Origin: Ferruginibacter sp.
GTDB lineage: Bacteria; Bacteroidota; Bacteroidia; Chitinophagales; Chitinophagaceae
Direction: 5' to 3'
Length of the DNA: 64,000 nt
NCBI GenBank assembly: GCA_017983695.1
Contig: JAGOAX010000001.1
Location: forward strand, 478,160-542,159
The notes under the pieces are model-generated. The model did no database searches, was not told the DNA's origin, and was given only the letters and a program-made list of their open reading frames with translations. Shown one piece after another: positions 1 to 8,085 of the stretch. Position 1 is the stretch's first letter. The number at the start of each line of letters is the position of its first letter. The position numbers and the translations under genes are program-made.

Positions 1-279
1 TGTTTTTGGGGGCAGTAAAAACATATCCCCTTCGTTAATAGGAATATCCTTTGGCACCCCAACGTCAATTATTTTTAATATAATGTTGCCTTCTACCTGG
101 TAATACAGCTCTTCACTTTCGTTATAATGATAATCTTTACGTGCATTGGGTCCACCCACCACCATCACAATAAAATTCTCGGCATCTTTATATATGCATT
201 GATTACCCACAGGCGGCTTCAGCAAATCCCGGTGTTCATCAATCCATTTTTTTAAATTAAAAGGAGCTGCTACTGGCAT
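1..279 (-). CDS. nbaC: 3-hydroxyanthranilate 3,4-dioxygenase, partial (C-terminus beyond left edge)
   Basis: The reading frame opens at an ATG (277-279) and stays open to the window edge, giving the first 93 residues. They match the cupin fold of 3-hydroxyanthranilate dioxygenase: an N-terminal [20 protein letters not shown] block, then the metal and substrate segment [16 protein letters not shown]. This holds the conserved Arg, the first iron-ligand His and the Glu ligand (established for the family). The enzyme opens the ring of 3-hydroxyanthranilate in the cytoplasm to aminocarboxymuconate semialdehyde. It is transcribed divergently from the aminomuconate-semialdehyde dehydrogenase gene at 380, so the pathway is split around a 100-bp intergenic region. 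The second His ligand lies outside the window. Confidence 0.93.
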   Translation of the reverse strand, partial: MPVAAPFNLKKWIDEHRDLLKPPVGNQCIYKDAENFIVMVVGGPNARKDYHYNESEELYYQVEGNIILKIIDVGVPKDIPINEGDMFLLPPKT

Positions 280-379
280 AACAAATGTTTTAGAATCGTA
301 AGTTAAATATTTTTTTCTACCCAATACCAACTCATAATTCATAAACCATAATTCATCACTAAATTATTTACCTTTAAGT
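280..379. promoter_or_regulatory. Divergent intergenic region of the kynurenine cluster with a 10-nt direct repeat
   Basis: This 100-bp region separates two divergent kynurenine-pathway genes, so it must hold promoters for both. It contains a perfect 10-nt direct repeat CATAATTCAT at 333-342 and 347-356. TACCTTTA at 369-376 resembles the Bacteroidota -7 box TAnnTTTG, but no TTG lies at the matching -33 position. The repeat could bind a regulator or be simple AT-rich sequence; nothing here decides between them. Confidence 0.4.
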
Positions 380-1837
380 ATGAATCTTGCTATTCCATAT
401 CATTTAGAAAATTTTATTGGAGGAAATTTTATCGGCCCGTTAAGTGCTGAGTTTATAGATAATGTAAACCCGGCAACAGGCGCAGTGGTAGGTCAAATAC
501 CCAACAGCAATAAAAAAGATATTGACGTGGCAGTAGCTGCTGCAAAAAAAGCATTCCCTGCATGGAGTGTTATGGCAACAGAGAAAAGATTTATAATACT
601 GAATAAAATTGCGGAGCTGATAGATGAAAACCTGGAAGCATTGGCAGTAGCAGAAACAAATGATAATGGTAAACCGCTTTGGCTAAGTAAACTAATGGAT
701 ATTCCCAGGGCCTCTTCCAACTTCAGGTTTTTTGCAACAGGTATGATGCATTTTGCTGCCGAAAGCCATACCATGGAAGATAAAGCCATCAATTACACTT
801 TGCGTAATCCTGTTGGCATTGTGGGTTGTATTTCGCCATGGAATTTACCGTTATATCTTTTTACCTGGAAGATTGCGCCTGCATTGGCTGCCGGCAACTG
901 TGTAATTGCAAAACCGAGTGAGGTAACACCCGTAACAGCTTTTTTATTAGGCAAGATCTGTACAGCAGCCGGTTTGCCCGATGGTGTTTTAAATATTGTA
1001 CATGGCGATGGCCATAATTGCGGCGAAGCAATTGTAAAACACCCCGATATAAAAGCCATTTCTTTTACCGGAAGTACAAGGGCTGGTGAACGTATAGCTT
1101 CTATTGCGGCGCCGATGTTTAAAAAATTATCTTTAGAATTAGGCGGTAAAAATCCTGCCATCATTTTTGCAGATTGTGATTGGGAAAAGATGATGGCCAC
1201 AACCGTACGTTCCTCATTCAGTAACCAGGGACAAATTTGTTTATGCAGCAGCAGGATACTTATTGAAAAAACTGTTTACGAAAAATTTAAGGCTGAATTT
1301 ATTGAACGGGTAAAACAATTAAACACCGGTGATCCTTTAGAAGAAACCAATAAACAAGGTGCAATAGTAAGCAAAATACATTTTGATAAAGTAATGCATT
1401 GCATTGCTACAGCCAAAGAAGAAGGCGGAACGATTTTATGTGGCGGCAATGCTATTACAGTAGAGGGCCGGTGTGCCAATGGTTATTTTATCGAACCAAC
1501 AGTTATTGAAAATCTTGGGCCTTTTTGTAAAACCAACCAGGAAGAAATTTTTGGTCCCGTTGTTACGCTGCAGCCGTTTGAAACAATGGAACAGGCTTTG
1601 GAATTATCAAATGCCTCACACTATGGATTGGCTGCTACAATCTGGACACAGGATATTTCAAAAGTAAATATGGTGGCTGCAAAAGTGCAATCGGGAATAG
1701 TGTGGGTCAATTGCTGGCTGGTGAGAGATTTAAGAACAGCTTTTGGCGGAATTAAGAATAGTGGTGTAGGCAGAGAAGGCGGATGGGAAGCATTGCGGTT
1801 TTTTACGGAGCAGAAGAATGTTTGTATACAAATATAA
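380..1837 (+). CDS. 2-aminomuconate 6-semialdehyde dehydrogenase (ALDH superfamily)
   Basis: This 485-residue NAD(P)-dependent aldehyde dehydrogenase has PWN at 153-155, the nucleotide-binding GSTRAG at 231-236, the general-base Glu in LELGGK (E253) and the catalytic Cys in GQIC (C287). The stretch around it (SSFSNQGQICLCSSRI) and the ending VWVNCWLVRDL...FGGIKNSGVGREGG closely resemble the ALDH8A1 / AmnC class, which oxidises 2-aminomuconate semialdehyde to 2-aminomuconate. Neighbours carrying the preceding and following kynurenine steps support this substrate. It is the first gene of a plus-strand run (380-5030). Related semialdehyde dehydrogenases (hydroxymuconate type) are the main alternative. 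Confidence 0.9.
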   Translation: MNLAIPYHLENFIGGNFIGPLSAEFIDNVNPATGAVVGQIPNSNKKDIDVAVAAAKKAFPAWSVMATEKRFIILNKIAELIDENLEALAVAETNDNGKPLWLSKLMDIPRASSNFRFFATGMMHFAAESHTMEDKAINYTLRNPVGIVGCISPWNLPLYLFTWKIAPALAAGNCVIAKPSEVTPVTAFLLGKICTAAGLPDGVLNIVHGDGHNCGEAIVKHPDIKAISFTGSTRAGERIASIAAPMFKKLSLELGGKNPAIIFADCDWEKMMATTVRSSFSNQGQICLCSSRILIEKTVYEKFKAEFIERVKQLNTGDPLEETNKQGAIVSKIHFDKVMHCIATAKEEGGTILCGGNAITVEGRCANGYFIEPTVIENLGPFCKTNQEEIFGPVVTLQPFETMEQALELSNASHYGLAATIWTQDISKVNMVAAKVQSGIVWVNCWLVRDLRTAFGGIKNSGVGREGGWEALRFFTEQKNVCIQI

Positions 1838-1841
1838 CATT

Positions 1842-1922
1842 GGGCTAAAGCCCGTTTAATACATAATCAATTGCCACAGGCTTAAGCCCGTGGCAATGCA
1901 AAAAAGCACGGGGCTTTAGCCT
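1842..1922. repeat. REP-like cluster of three small palindromes
   Basis: The spacer between the dehydrogenase and RidA genes is built from palindromes. GGGCTAAAGCCC (1842-1853) is a hairpin on its own. A near-perfect 28-nt palindrome (ATTGCCAC...GTGGCAAT, one mismatch) occupies 1870-1897. GGGCTTTAGCCT (1911-1922) is complementary to the first hairpin at 11 of 12 positions. The GGGCTxxAGCCC core and the GTGGCAA arms look like the bacterial REP / RAYT-mobilised palindromes (inference). It sits inside a presumed operon, so it would be transcribed. Confidence 0.6.
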
Positions 1923-1930
1923 AATAAAAG

Positions 1931-2344
1931 ATGAATGAAATAATCAATACACAGGAAGCAGCAAAACCATTGGGTGCATATCCTCATGCAAGAAAAGTGG
2001 GTAACTTATTATTTCTTTCCGGCATTGGAAGCAGAAGTGCAACAGACAATTCCATTCCAGGATTGGAACTAGATAATGAAGGAAATATTCTAAAGTATGA
2101 TATAGAAGCAGAATGCCGCCAGTGTTTTGCCAATGTAAAAGCCGTGCTGGAAGCCAGTGACAGCAGTTGGGACAAAATTGTTGATGTAACCGTTTTTTTA
2201 ACCAATATGAAAAAAGATTTCCCGGTTTACAATAAAGTATATGCAGAATATTTTACAACAGTACAGGCTTGCAGGACAACAGTGGAAGTAAAAAGTTTGC
2301 CAACACCGATAGCGATTGAATTAAAAGTAATAGCAATTGTCTGA
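1931..2344 (+). CDS. RidA (YjgF/YER057c/UK114) family protein, candidate 2-aminomuconate deaminase
   Basis: This 137-residue protein has the RidA fold signature near its end, RTTVEVKSLPTP, with the conserved Arg at 115 and the acidic residue at E130. RidA proteins hydrolyse reactive enamines and imines. Bacterial 2-aminomuconate deaminases of the 3-hydroxyanthranilate pathway belong to this superfamily (established). Its place between the aminomuconate-semialdehyde dehydrogenase and kynureninase genes makes release of ammonia from 2-aminomuconate the likely role (inference). It follows the upstream gene by 93 nt of palindromic sequence and precedes kynU by 29 nt. A general RidA housekeeping role is the alternative. 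Confidence 0.85.
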   Translation: MNEIINTQEAAKPLGAYPHARKVGNLLFLSGIGSRSATDNSIPGLELDNEGNILKYDIEAECRQCFANVKAVLEASDSSWDKIVDVTVFLTNMKKDFPVYNKVYAEYFTTVQACRTTVEVKSLPTPIAIELKVIAIV

Positions 2345-2373
2345 ACGGGGATTTTTAGGATTTAAAAGATTAA

Positions 2374-3660
2374 ATGGATTTTATGCAATTTGAAAATACA
2401 TTAGAGTTTGCCAGAAGCTTAGATGAAAAAGATACACTAAAAAATTTTAGAGATCAGTTTTATATTCCGCTTATCAACGGAAAAGAGTCCATTTATTTTA
2501 CCGGTAATTCTCTTGGCCTTCAACCGAAGACCACACAGGATTATGTTTTGAACGAACTGGAAGACTGGGCCAACTTTGGTGTGGAAGGTCATTTTCATGC
2601 AAGAAAACCATGGATGCCTTATCATGAAATTTTTCCTCAGCAATTATCAAAAGTTATTGGTGCATTACCGGAAGAGATTGTAGTGATGAACCAGCTTACC
2701 GTGAACTTACATTTGCTGATGGTGAGTTTTTACAGGCCAACAAGGCGACGTTATAAAATCATCTGCGAAGCAAAAGCATTTCCTTCTGATCAGTACGCCA
2801 TGGAATCGCAGGTTAAGTATCATGGATTAAAATATGAAGAAGCCGTTATTGAAGTTAGCCCAAGAGAAGGTGAATATGCAATTAGAACAGAAGATATTCT
2901 TAGTACAATACAACAACAAGGTGATAGTGTAGCACTGGTTTTATTCGGCGGCGTAAATTATTATACCGGTCAGTTTTTTGATATAAAAAAAATAACAGAA
3001 ACTGCACATGCAGTTGGTGCAATAGCAGGATTTGACCTGGCACATGCCGCCGGCAATGTAAAATTGGAATTGCATAATTGGAATGCAGATTTTGCCTGCT
3101 GGTGCAGTTACAAATATTTAAACAGCGGCCCCGGTGGTGTATCCGGAATTTACATCAACCAAAAACATATTGCAGACAGCAGCATACCACGCTTTGCAGG
3201 CTGGTGGGGACATACCAAAGACACCCGCTTTAAAATGGAGAAAGGTTTTGAACCCATCCCTACTGCAGAAGGATGGCAATTGAGCAATGCGCCTATCTTG
3301 TCAATGGCTGCACATAAAGCCTCGCTGGATATTTTTGAAGCTGCAGGAATGGATAATTTAATTGCCAAAGGAAAATTACTTAGCGATTATTTATTTTTTA
3401 TTTTGGATGAAATAAATACAGGATCTGCAAAAAAATTAATTGAGGTAATTACACCCCGGGAAGAAAAAGAAAAAGGTTGCCAGGTAAGTATGCTGATGCT
3501 GGAAAAAGGAAAGGAAGTTTTTGAAGCATTGAAACAACATGGTGTACTTGCCGACTGGAGAGAACCGAATGTAATTCGTGTAGCACCTGTGCCTTTGTAC
3601 AACACATTTACAGATGTATTCACATTCGGGCAAATTGTAAAAACCATTTTAAATAAATAG
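2374..3660 (+). CDS. kynU: Kynureninase
   Basis: This 428-residue PLP enzyme cleaves kynurenine or 3-hydroxykynurenine to (3-hydroxy)anthranilate and alanine. Visible family features are NSLGLQPK near residues 45-52, the PLP-pyridine Asp in GFDLAHAAGN (D221) and the Schiff-base lysine in CSYKYLNSGPG (K247). The segment that follows, RFAGWWGH, is also typical. Length and order match bacterial and eukaryotic kynureninases. It sits 2 nt ahead of the kynurenine monooxygenase gene, so the two are almost certainly co-transcribed. Its product after hydroxylation feeds the divergent dioxygenase at 1-279. Confidence 0.97.
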   Translation: MDFMQFENTLEFARSLDEKDTLKNFRDQFYIPLINGKESIYFTGNSLGLQPKTTQDYVLNELEDWANFGVEGHFHARKPWMPYHEIFPQQLSKVIGALPEEIVVMNQLTVNLHLLMVSFYRPTRRRYKIICEAKAFPSDQYAMESQVKYHGLKYEEAVIEVSPREGEYAIRTEDILSTIQQQGDSVALVLFGGVNYYTGQFFDIKKITETAHAVGAIAGFDLAHAAGNVKLELHNWNADFACWCSYKYLNSGPGGVSGIYINQKHIADSSIPRFAGWWGHTKDTRFKMEKGFEPIPTAEGWQLSNAPILSMAAHKASLDIFEAAGMDNLIAKGKLLSDYLFFILDEINTGSAKKLIEVITPREEKEKGCQVSMLMLEKGKEVFEALKQHGVLADWREPNVIRVAPVPLYNTFTDVFTFGQIVKTILNK

Positions 3661-3662
3661 TA

Positions 3663-5030
3663 ATGCAAAAAAAAGATACTGTTATTATCGGCGCAGGTTT
3701 GGTTGGCTCTTTGCTTTCTATTTATCTAAGCAAGAGAGGTTACAATGTAAAAATTTATGAACGCCGCAGTGATATGCGTAAAGAAAAAATAAGTGCCGGC
3801 CGTTCTATTAACCTGGCATTAAGCGACAGGGGAATAAAAGCATTGGAAGAAGTAGGCATTATGGATGAGATAAAAAAAATTGCCATCCCTATGCATGGAA
3901 GGTATATCCATAATGCAGATGGCAGTACGGCTTACCAGCCTTATGGAAATGACGGGCAGTTTATCAATTCTGTTTCAAGAGGAGAACTGAATAAAAAGCT
4001 GATGGATCTTGCAGAAAAAAATGGTGTGGAGATCGTTTTTGAACGCAAATACATTGGAGATGAAAAAATAACAACTGTAAGTGGTATAAAAAAATATCTT
4101 GCTGTTTTTTCAAATAAAAACAATTCCCGGCATATTCCGGTGGAAACGGATTTAATATTTTCTTCTGACGGAGCTTTTTCAGCCGGCAGGTTAAACATGC
4201 AGCTTACCACGGACCGTTTTCAATATCAACAATATTATATCGACTTTGGTTATAAAGAATTAAATATTCCAGCCGGGCCTGATGGTGAATTTATGATGGA
4301 GAAAAATGCATTGCATATCTGGCCAAGAGGAAACTATATGTTAATTGCTTTGCCGAATATCGATGGCAGCTTTACCTGTACACTATTCTTCCCTTTTGAA
4401 GGAGAAACTTCTTTTGCAACCTTAACCACAAAAGAAAAAGTAAAAACATTTTTTGAAAAAACGTTTGCAGATGCAGTTTCGTTAATGCCCACTTTGGAAG
4501 AAGATTTTTTTAATAACCTAACAGCATCTTTAGTAACTGTAAAATGTTTTCCGTGGGTAAGAGAAGACAAATTTGCATTGATAGGTGATGCTGCACATGC
4601 CATAGTTCCTTTTTTTGGGCAAGGCATGAACTGCGGTTTTGAAGATTGCCGTGTATTGAATGAATTGATTGATAAACATAGCGACAACTGGAAATTAATT
4701 TTGGAAGACTACCAGCAATTAAGAAAACCTGACGGTGATGCTATTGCCGAACTGGCTTTGAATAATTTTATTGAGATGAGGGATAAAGTGGGTGACCCTA
4801 AATTTTTATTGCAGAAAAAGATTGAAGCCGCATTCAGTAAAAAATATCCTGATAAATGGACACCAGCTTATACACAGGTAACTTTCAGTCCGCAGATAAG
4901 GTATAGCGATGCTTTGAAAAACAGTATAAAACAAGAGGCCATCATGCAACAGGTAATGGCTTTGCCGGATATTGAAAATATTTGGCAGAGTGAAATAATT
5001 GAAAAAAAGATACTGGAATTATTAAGTTGA
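3663..5030 (+). CDS. kmo: Kynurenine 3-monooxygenase
   Basis: This 455-residue FAD-dependent aromatic hydroxylase converts kynurenine to 3-hydroxykynurenine with NADPH and O2. It has the dinucleotide-binding G-A-G-L-V-G motif at 10-15, a conserved block RSINLALSDRG (47-57) and the second FAD motif GDAAHAIVPFFGQGMNCGFEDC-like stretch at 308-329. The gene starts 2 nt after the kynU stop. It is the last gene of the operon and is followed by a long hairpin at 5058-5092. Tryptophan 2,3-dioxygenase and kynurenine formamidase, which would supply kynurenine, are not in this window. Confidence 0.97.
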   Translation: MQKKDTVIIGAGLVGSLLSIYLSKRGYNVKIYERRSDMRKEKISAGRSINLALSDRGIKALEEVGIMDEIKKIAIPMHGRYIHNADGSTAYQPYGNDGQFINSVSRGELNKKLMDLAEKNGVEIVFERKYIGDEKITTVSGIKKYLAVFSNKNNSRHIPVETDLIFSSDGAFSAGRLNMQLTTDRFQYQQYYIDFGYKELNIPAGPDGEFMMEKNALHIWPRGNYMLIALPNIDGSFTCTLFFPFEGETSFATLTTKEKVKTFFEKTFADAVSLMPTLEEDFFNNLTASLVTVKCFPWVREDKFALIGDAAHAIVPFFGQGMNCGFEDCRVLNELIDKHSDNWKLILEDYQQLRKPDGDAIAELALNNFIEMRDKVGDPKFLLQKKIEAAFSKKYPDKWTPAYTQVTFSPQIRYSDALKNSIKQEAIMQQVMALPDIENIWQSEIIEKKILELLS

Positions 5031-5057
5031 TGAATAATGGTATGCCGTACAAGTGAG

Positions 5058-5092
5058 GTTATTTCTTCCTTTTATCAAAAGGAAGAAATAAC
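5058..5092 (+). terminator. Perfect 16-bp hairpin after kmo
   Basis: The arms GTTATTTCTTCCTTTT (5058-5073) and its exact complement (5077-5092) are separated by only ATC. It lies 28 nt after the kmo stop, as expected for an end-of-operon structure. There is no clean T-tract after the stem, so termination efficiency is uncertain; it may act as an RNA-stabilising 3' hairpin instead. Confidence 0.6.
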
Positions 5093-5154
5093 AGAACAAG
5101 TTCACAACGATGATGCCATGAAAACTAATGCTGATTCCAAAAAAAAAAATATTT

Positions 5155-5772
5155 ATGTATAAATTCTCTTACTACACCGAGCAGGATGATGAAAAAGTTA
5201 TTGCCTTCATGAAAGAAAATGCTTTTGCCTTAATTACCGGCACCGGCGAAAAATACCCCGTAGCCACTCAAATTCCACTGCATATAAAAACAGTGGATGG
5301 CAAAATATTTTTAGAAGGTCACATGATGCGGAAGACTGACCATCATCTTGCATTTGAAAAAAACAATAATGTACTGGTGCTTTTTACAGGACCACATTGC
5401 TTCGTAAGTGCAAACTGGTACACTGATCCTTCAATTGGTTCTACCTGGAATTATATGACCGTACATGCAAAGGGTAAAATAAGTTTTGTTGATGAAGCTG
5501 CAACAGCACAAATGGTAAAAGCGCTAAGTGACAGGTATGTAGGCACTCAATCTGCAGCTTCTTTTGATAGTTTATCCAAAGACTATATCAATCACATGGT
5601 AAAAGCTATTGTTGGTTTCAGTATCGAAGTAGAAAGTCTCGATAATGTATTTAAGCTAAGTCAAAACAGGGATGACGCTTCTCAAAAAAATATTATCAGC
5701 CAATTGAAAAAAAGAGGCGACAGCAATTCTGTTGCTATTGCTGAAGAAATGGAACGCCGTTTAAACGGATAA
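5155..5772 (+). CDS. PaiB-type FMN-binding negative transcriptional regulator family protein
   Basis: The 205-residue product resembles the PaiB / FMN-binding split-barrel family: MYKFSYYTEQDDEKVIAFM at the start, then PVATQIPLHI and a GHMMRKTDHH segment typical of flavin-binding split barrels. Founding member PaiB was described as a regulator of sporulation and protease genes in Bacillus, but most homologues are uncharacterised flavin or heme proteins. An in-frame ATG at 5128 would add MLIPKKKIF. I chose 5155 because family members begin at the MYxxxxY block. The gene stands alone between the kmo hairpin and pyrF. No kynurenine-related role can be shown. Confidence 0.8.
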   Translation: MYKFSYYTEQDDEKVIAFMKENAFALITGTGEKYPVATQIPLHIKTVDGKIFLEGHMMRKTDHHLAFEKNNNVLVLFTGPHCFVSANWYTDPSIGSTWNYMTVHAKGKISFVDEAATAQMVKALSDRYVGTQSAASFDSLSKDYINHMVKAIVGFSIEVESLDNVFKLSQNRDDASQKNIISQLKKRGDSNSVAIAEEMERRLNG

Positions 5773-5777
5773 ACAAA

Positions 5778-5794
5778 TTAACCGGTTAACTTTG
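5778..5794 (+). promoter_or_regulatory. pyrF promoter: TAACTTTG -7 box overlapped by a 12-nt palindrome
   Basis: TAACTTTG (5787-5794) is an exact match to the Bacteroidota -7 consensus TAnnTTTG and ends 4 nt before the pyrF ATG, so the transcript would be leaderless or nearly so. The perfect palindrome TTAACCGGTTAA (5778-5789) overlaps the box and could be an operator. No TTG is visible at the expected -33 position. Confidence 0.55.
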
Positions 5795-5798
5795 CCGC

Positions 5799-6623
5799 AT
5801 GACCAGGAAACAATTAATAGAACAGATACAACTAAAAAGATCTTACCTCTGTGTTGGATTAGATACCGATATTACCAAAATTCCAAGGCATTTACAATCG
5901 CATCCTGATGCGGTATTTGAATTTAATAAAGCTATTATTGATGCTACAAAAGACATTTGCGTAGCCTACAAAATAAATGCCGCTTTTTACGAAGCAATGG
6001 GACTGAAAGGCTGGGAAGCGATGGAGAGAACGGTAAATTATATTCCTGCTGAATGTTTCACTATTGCAGATGCCAAGCGTGGCGATATTGGCAATACATC
6101 AACCCAATATGCCAAAGCATTTTTTGAAATGCTGCCTTTCGATTCCATTACCGTTGCGCCGTATATGGGAGAAGACAGTGTGAAACCATTTTTGCAATTT
6201 GAAAATAAATGGGCCATAGTTTTAGGATTAACAAGCAACCCGGGCAGCGAAGATTTTGAACAATTGAGGTTGGTTCGTGAGGACACGAACCAAGGCAGTG
6301 AATTTTTATATGAAAGCGTTTTACGAAAAGTGAGTAACTGGGGTACGCCTTCAAATTTAATGTTTGTGGTAGGTGCTACAAAAGCAAGCGGCCTTGCAGC
6401 TATCCGCAAAATAATTCCGGATCATTTTTTATTGGTACCCGGTGTTGGTTTTCAGGGTGGCAGCTTAGAAGAAGTGAGTAAATATGGTATGAATAAAGAT
6501 TGTGGCTTATTAGTGAATGCATCAAGAGCGATCATTTACGCCAGCGAAAAAGAAGATTTTGCAGCAGAGGCCAGAACAATTGCTTTGCAATATCAAAATG
6601 AAATGAGTACTTATTTAAAATAA
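5799..6623 (+). CDS. pyrF: Orotidine 5'-phosphate decarboxylase
   Basis: This 274-residue protein makes UMP from OMP, the last step of pyrimidine synthesis. The catalytic D-x-K-x-x-D is plain in [12 protein letters not shown] (D91, K93, D96). The N-terminal CVGLDTD, the TSNPGS loop (145-150) and GVGFQGGS near the phosphate site fit the longer (type 2) OMP decarboxylase group. Residues 158-165 (LVREDTNQ) are encoded exactly by a 24-nt palindrome (6270-6293) that looks like an in-frame insertion between strands. The flanking sequence joins sensibly without it. The reading frame is intact, so the enzyme is probably active. Confidence 0.96.
   Translation: MTRKQLIEQIQLKRSYLCVGLDTDITKIPRHLQSHPDAVFEFNKAIIDATKDICVAYKINAAFYEAMGLKGWEAMERTVNYIPAECFTIADAKRGDIGNTSTQYAKAFFEMLPFDSITVAPYMGEDSVKPFLQFENKWAIVLGLTSNPGSEDFEQLRLVREDTNQGSEFLYESVLRKVSNWGTPSNLMFVVGATKASGLAAIRKIIPDHFLLVPGVGFQGGSLEEVSKYGMNKDCGLLVNASRAIIYASEKEDFAAEARTIALQYQNEMSTYLK
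6270..6293. repeat. 24-nt perfect palindromic element inside pyrF
   Basis: The arms TTGGTTCGTG (6270-6279) and CACGAACCAA (6284-6293) flank AGGA. The element is exactly eight codons and starts on a codon boundary, adding LVREDTNQ to PyrF. Its length, symmetry and codon register resemble protein-coding palindromic elements known from Rickettsia; that it is mobile here is inference. Confidence 0.6.
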
Positions 6624-6634
6624 TTCTTCTTACT

Positions 6635-7564
6635 ATGAACAGAAGAAAATTTATACAGTCTGGTTCCTTGCTCACAGCTGCTGCAGCAATTGGCTCCGGC
6701 GTAAAAGCAACTACCTGTGATGATGTAAAAAAGAAAAAACCCTTAAAAGCAGTATTTCTCAGTGATGTACATGTAAAGCCGGATGCTGTTGCAGAAGCCG
6801 GAATGCGTAAAGCGTTAAAACATGTAAATACACTGCAACAAAAGCCTGCCTTTATTATTAATGGCGGCGATAGTATTATGGATGCCATGGCGGCAGATAA
6901 AATTAAAACACAGGCCCAATGGGATGTTTGGAATAAAATTTTAACGGAAGAAAATAAATTACCTATCTATCATTGTATTGGCAATCACGATATATGGGGC
7001 TGGCAGGTAAAAGACGACACTATAAAAACTGACCCTCTTTATGAAAAAGCCTGGGTGGTACAACAACATAAAATGCCCCATCGCTTTTATAGTTTTGATA
7101 AAAACAACTGGCACTTTATTGTACTGGACAGTACACAGGAAAATAATGGCGGCTATATTTCCAGGCTGGATGAAGAACAGTTTACCTGGTTAGAAAATGA
7201 ACTGAACAGTAACAAAGAAAAATTCATTTGTATTGTTTCCCATATCCCCATTATTTCCTTTTGCAGTGCCATGTTTTTTAATGACATGCTGCCTAATGGC
7301 GACTGGAAATTGTCGAGAGCATTGTTGCATACAGATGCCAGGAGAATAAAAAAATTATTCAGTCAGTATTCCAATATAAAGGTTTGTTTAAGTGGCCATA
7401 TACATTTGCAGGACGAAGTAGAATACCTGGGCATAAAGTATTACTGCAACGGCGCAATAAGCGGCAACTGGTGGAAAGGTGCTTTCCAGGAATTTGAACC
7501 AGCCTATGCCATATTTGATTTTTATAATGATGGTACCGTTAAAAGAGCAATGATGCAGTACTAA
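6635..7564 (+). CDS. Exported calcineurin-like metallophosphoesterase
   Basis: This 309-residue phosphoesterase starts with a Tat-like signal MNRRKFIQSGSLLTAAAAIG. It has the full metallophosphoesterase motif set: D-x-H in FLSDVHV (D44, H46), GGDS (77-80, metal-bridging D79), GNHD (116-119), SHIP and the final GHIH before LQDEV. These bind two metal ions and hydrolyse phosphomonoesters or diesters in the periplasm. The substrate cannot be told from sequence. It lies 11 nt after pyrF and may share its transcript. Its stop overlaps the end of the opposite-strand gene at 7561 by 4 nt. Confidence 0.9.
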   Translation: MNRRKFIQSGSLLTAAAAIGSGVKATTCDDVKKKKPLKAVFLSDVHVKPDAVAEAGMRKALKHVNTLQQKPAFIINGGDSIMDAMAADKIKTQAQWDVWNKILTEENKLPIYHCIGNHDIWGWQVKDDTIKTDPLYEKAWVVQQHKMPHRFYSFDKNNWHFIVLDSTQENNGGYISRLDEEQFTWLENELNSNKEKFICIVSHIPIISFCSAMFFNDMLPNGDWKLSRALLHTDARRIKKLFSQYSNIKVCLSGHIHLQDEVEYLGIKYYCNGAISGNWWKGAFQEFEPAYAIFDFYNDGTVKRAMMQY

Positions 7565-8085
7565 ATATGCCTGTTAATTTTTCCTGATGCAATTACTTCG
7601 TCCAGTATTATTTTAATGGCATCCGGATTTTTTGTACCAATCAATAATAATTTCCCGTTTTTAAATTGTAATTGCAGGCCTATATGGCAGGAGTCGGAAG
7701 TATTAACCGCATTACCGGTTTTAGGTGATCCATATCGTATACCCCATCCGCCATACTCATATAAAGAATTGTATTCTCTTAAATAAGCATCGCTCAATTC
7801 GTTCCATTGTATAAAAGTGGTTTTAAACTGAAAAGGAAAAAAGCGGTAGCGGATACCGTTGATGCCAATGGTTGTTTTTAACCGGATAGCGATAATAAAA
7901 AGCAACAGCAGCAGGCAGACTATTTCGCACAATATTAAAACCCAGTTTGGTGCAGGTTTTGTACCAAAGGATTCGCTAAAAACAACCTGTTGTATAATTG
8001 CATAAATAAATAACACATTCATTGCAATCATACCCATCCATACCCATTTAATTTTAAACCGTTGTACTTCGCTGAATGTATTCAT
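7561..8085 (-). CDS. Two-helix membrane protein with a PH-like domain, unknown function
   Basis: This 174-residue protein has two hydrophobic segments (roughly 15-35 and 48-67), followed by a soluble beta-rich part containing IRYRFFPFQFKTTFIQW and GLQLQFKNGKLLLIGTK. Together these resemble the small bacterial PH-like membrane proteins common in Bacteroidota. No catalytic residues are evident. Its start overlaps the stop of the SGNH hydrolase by 4 nt, so the two are co-translated from a two-gene operon. It converges with the phosphoesterase gene and overlaps it by 4 nt, leaving no room for a terminator between them. Confidence 0.75.
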   Translation of the reverse strand: MNTFSEVQRFKIKWVWMGMIAMNVLFIYAIIQQVVFSESFGTKPAPNWVLILCEIVCLLLLLFIIAIRLKTTIGINGIRYRFFPFQFKTTFIQWNELSDAYLREYNSLYEYGGWGIRYGSPKTGNAVNTSDSCHIGLQLQFKNGKLLLIGTKNPDAIKIILDEVIASGKINRHI

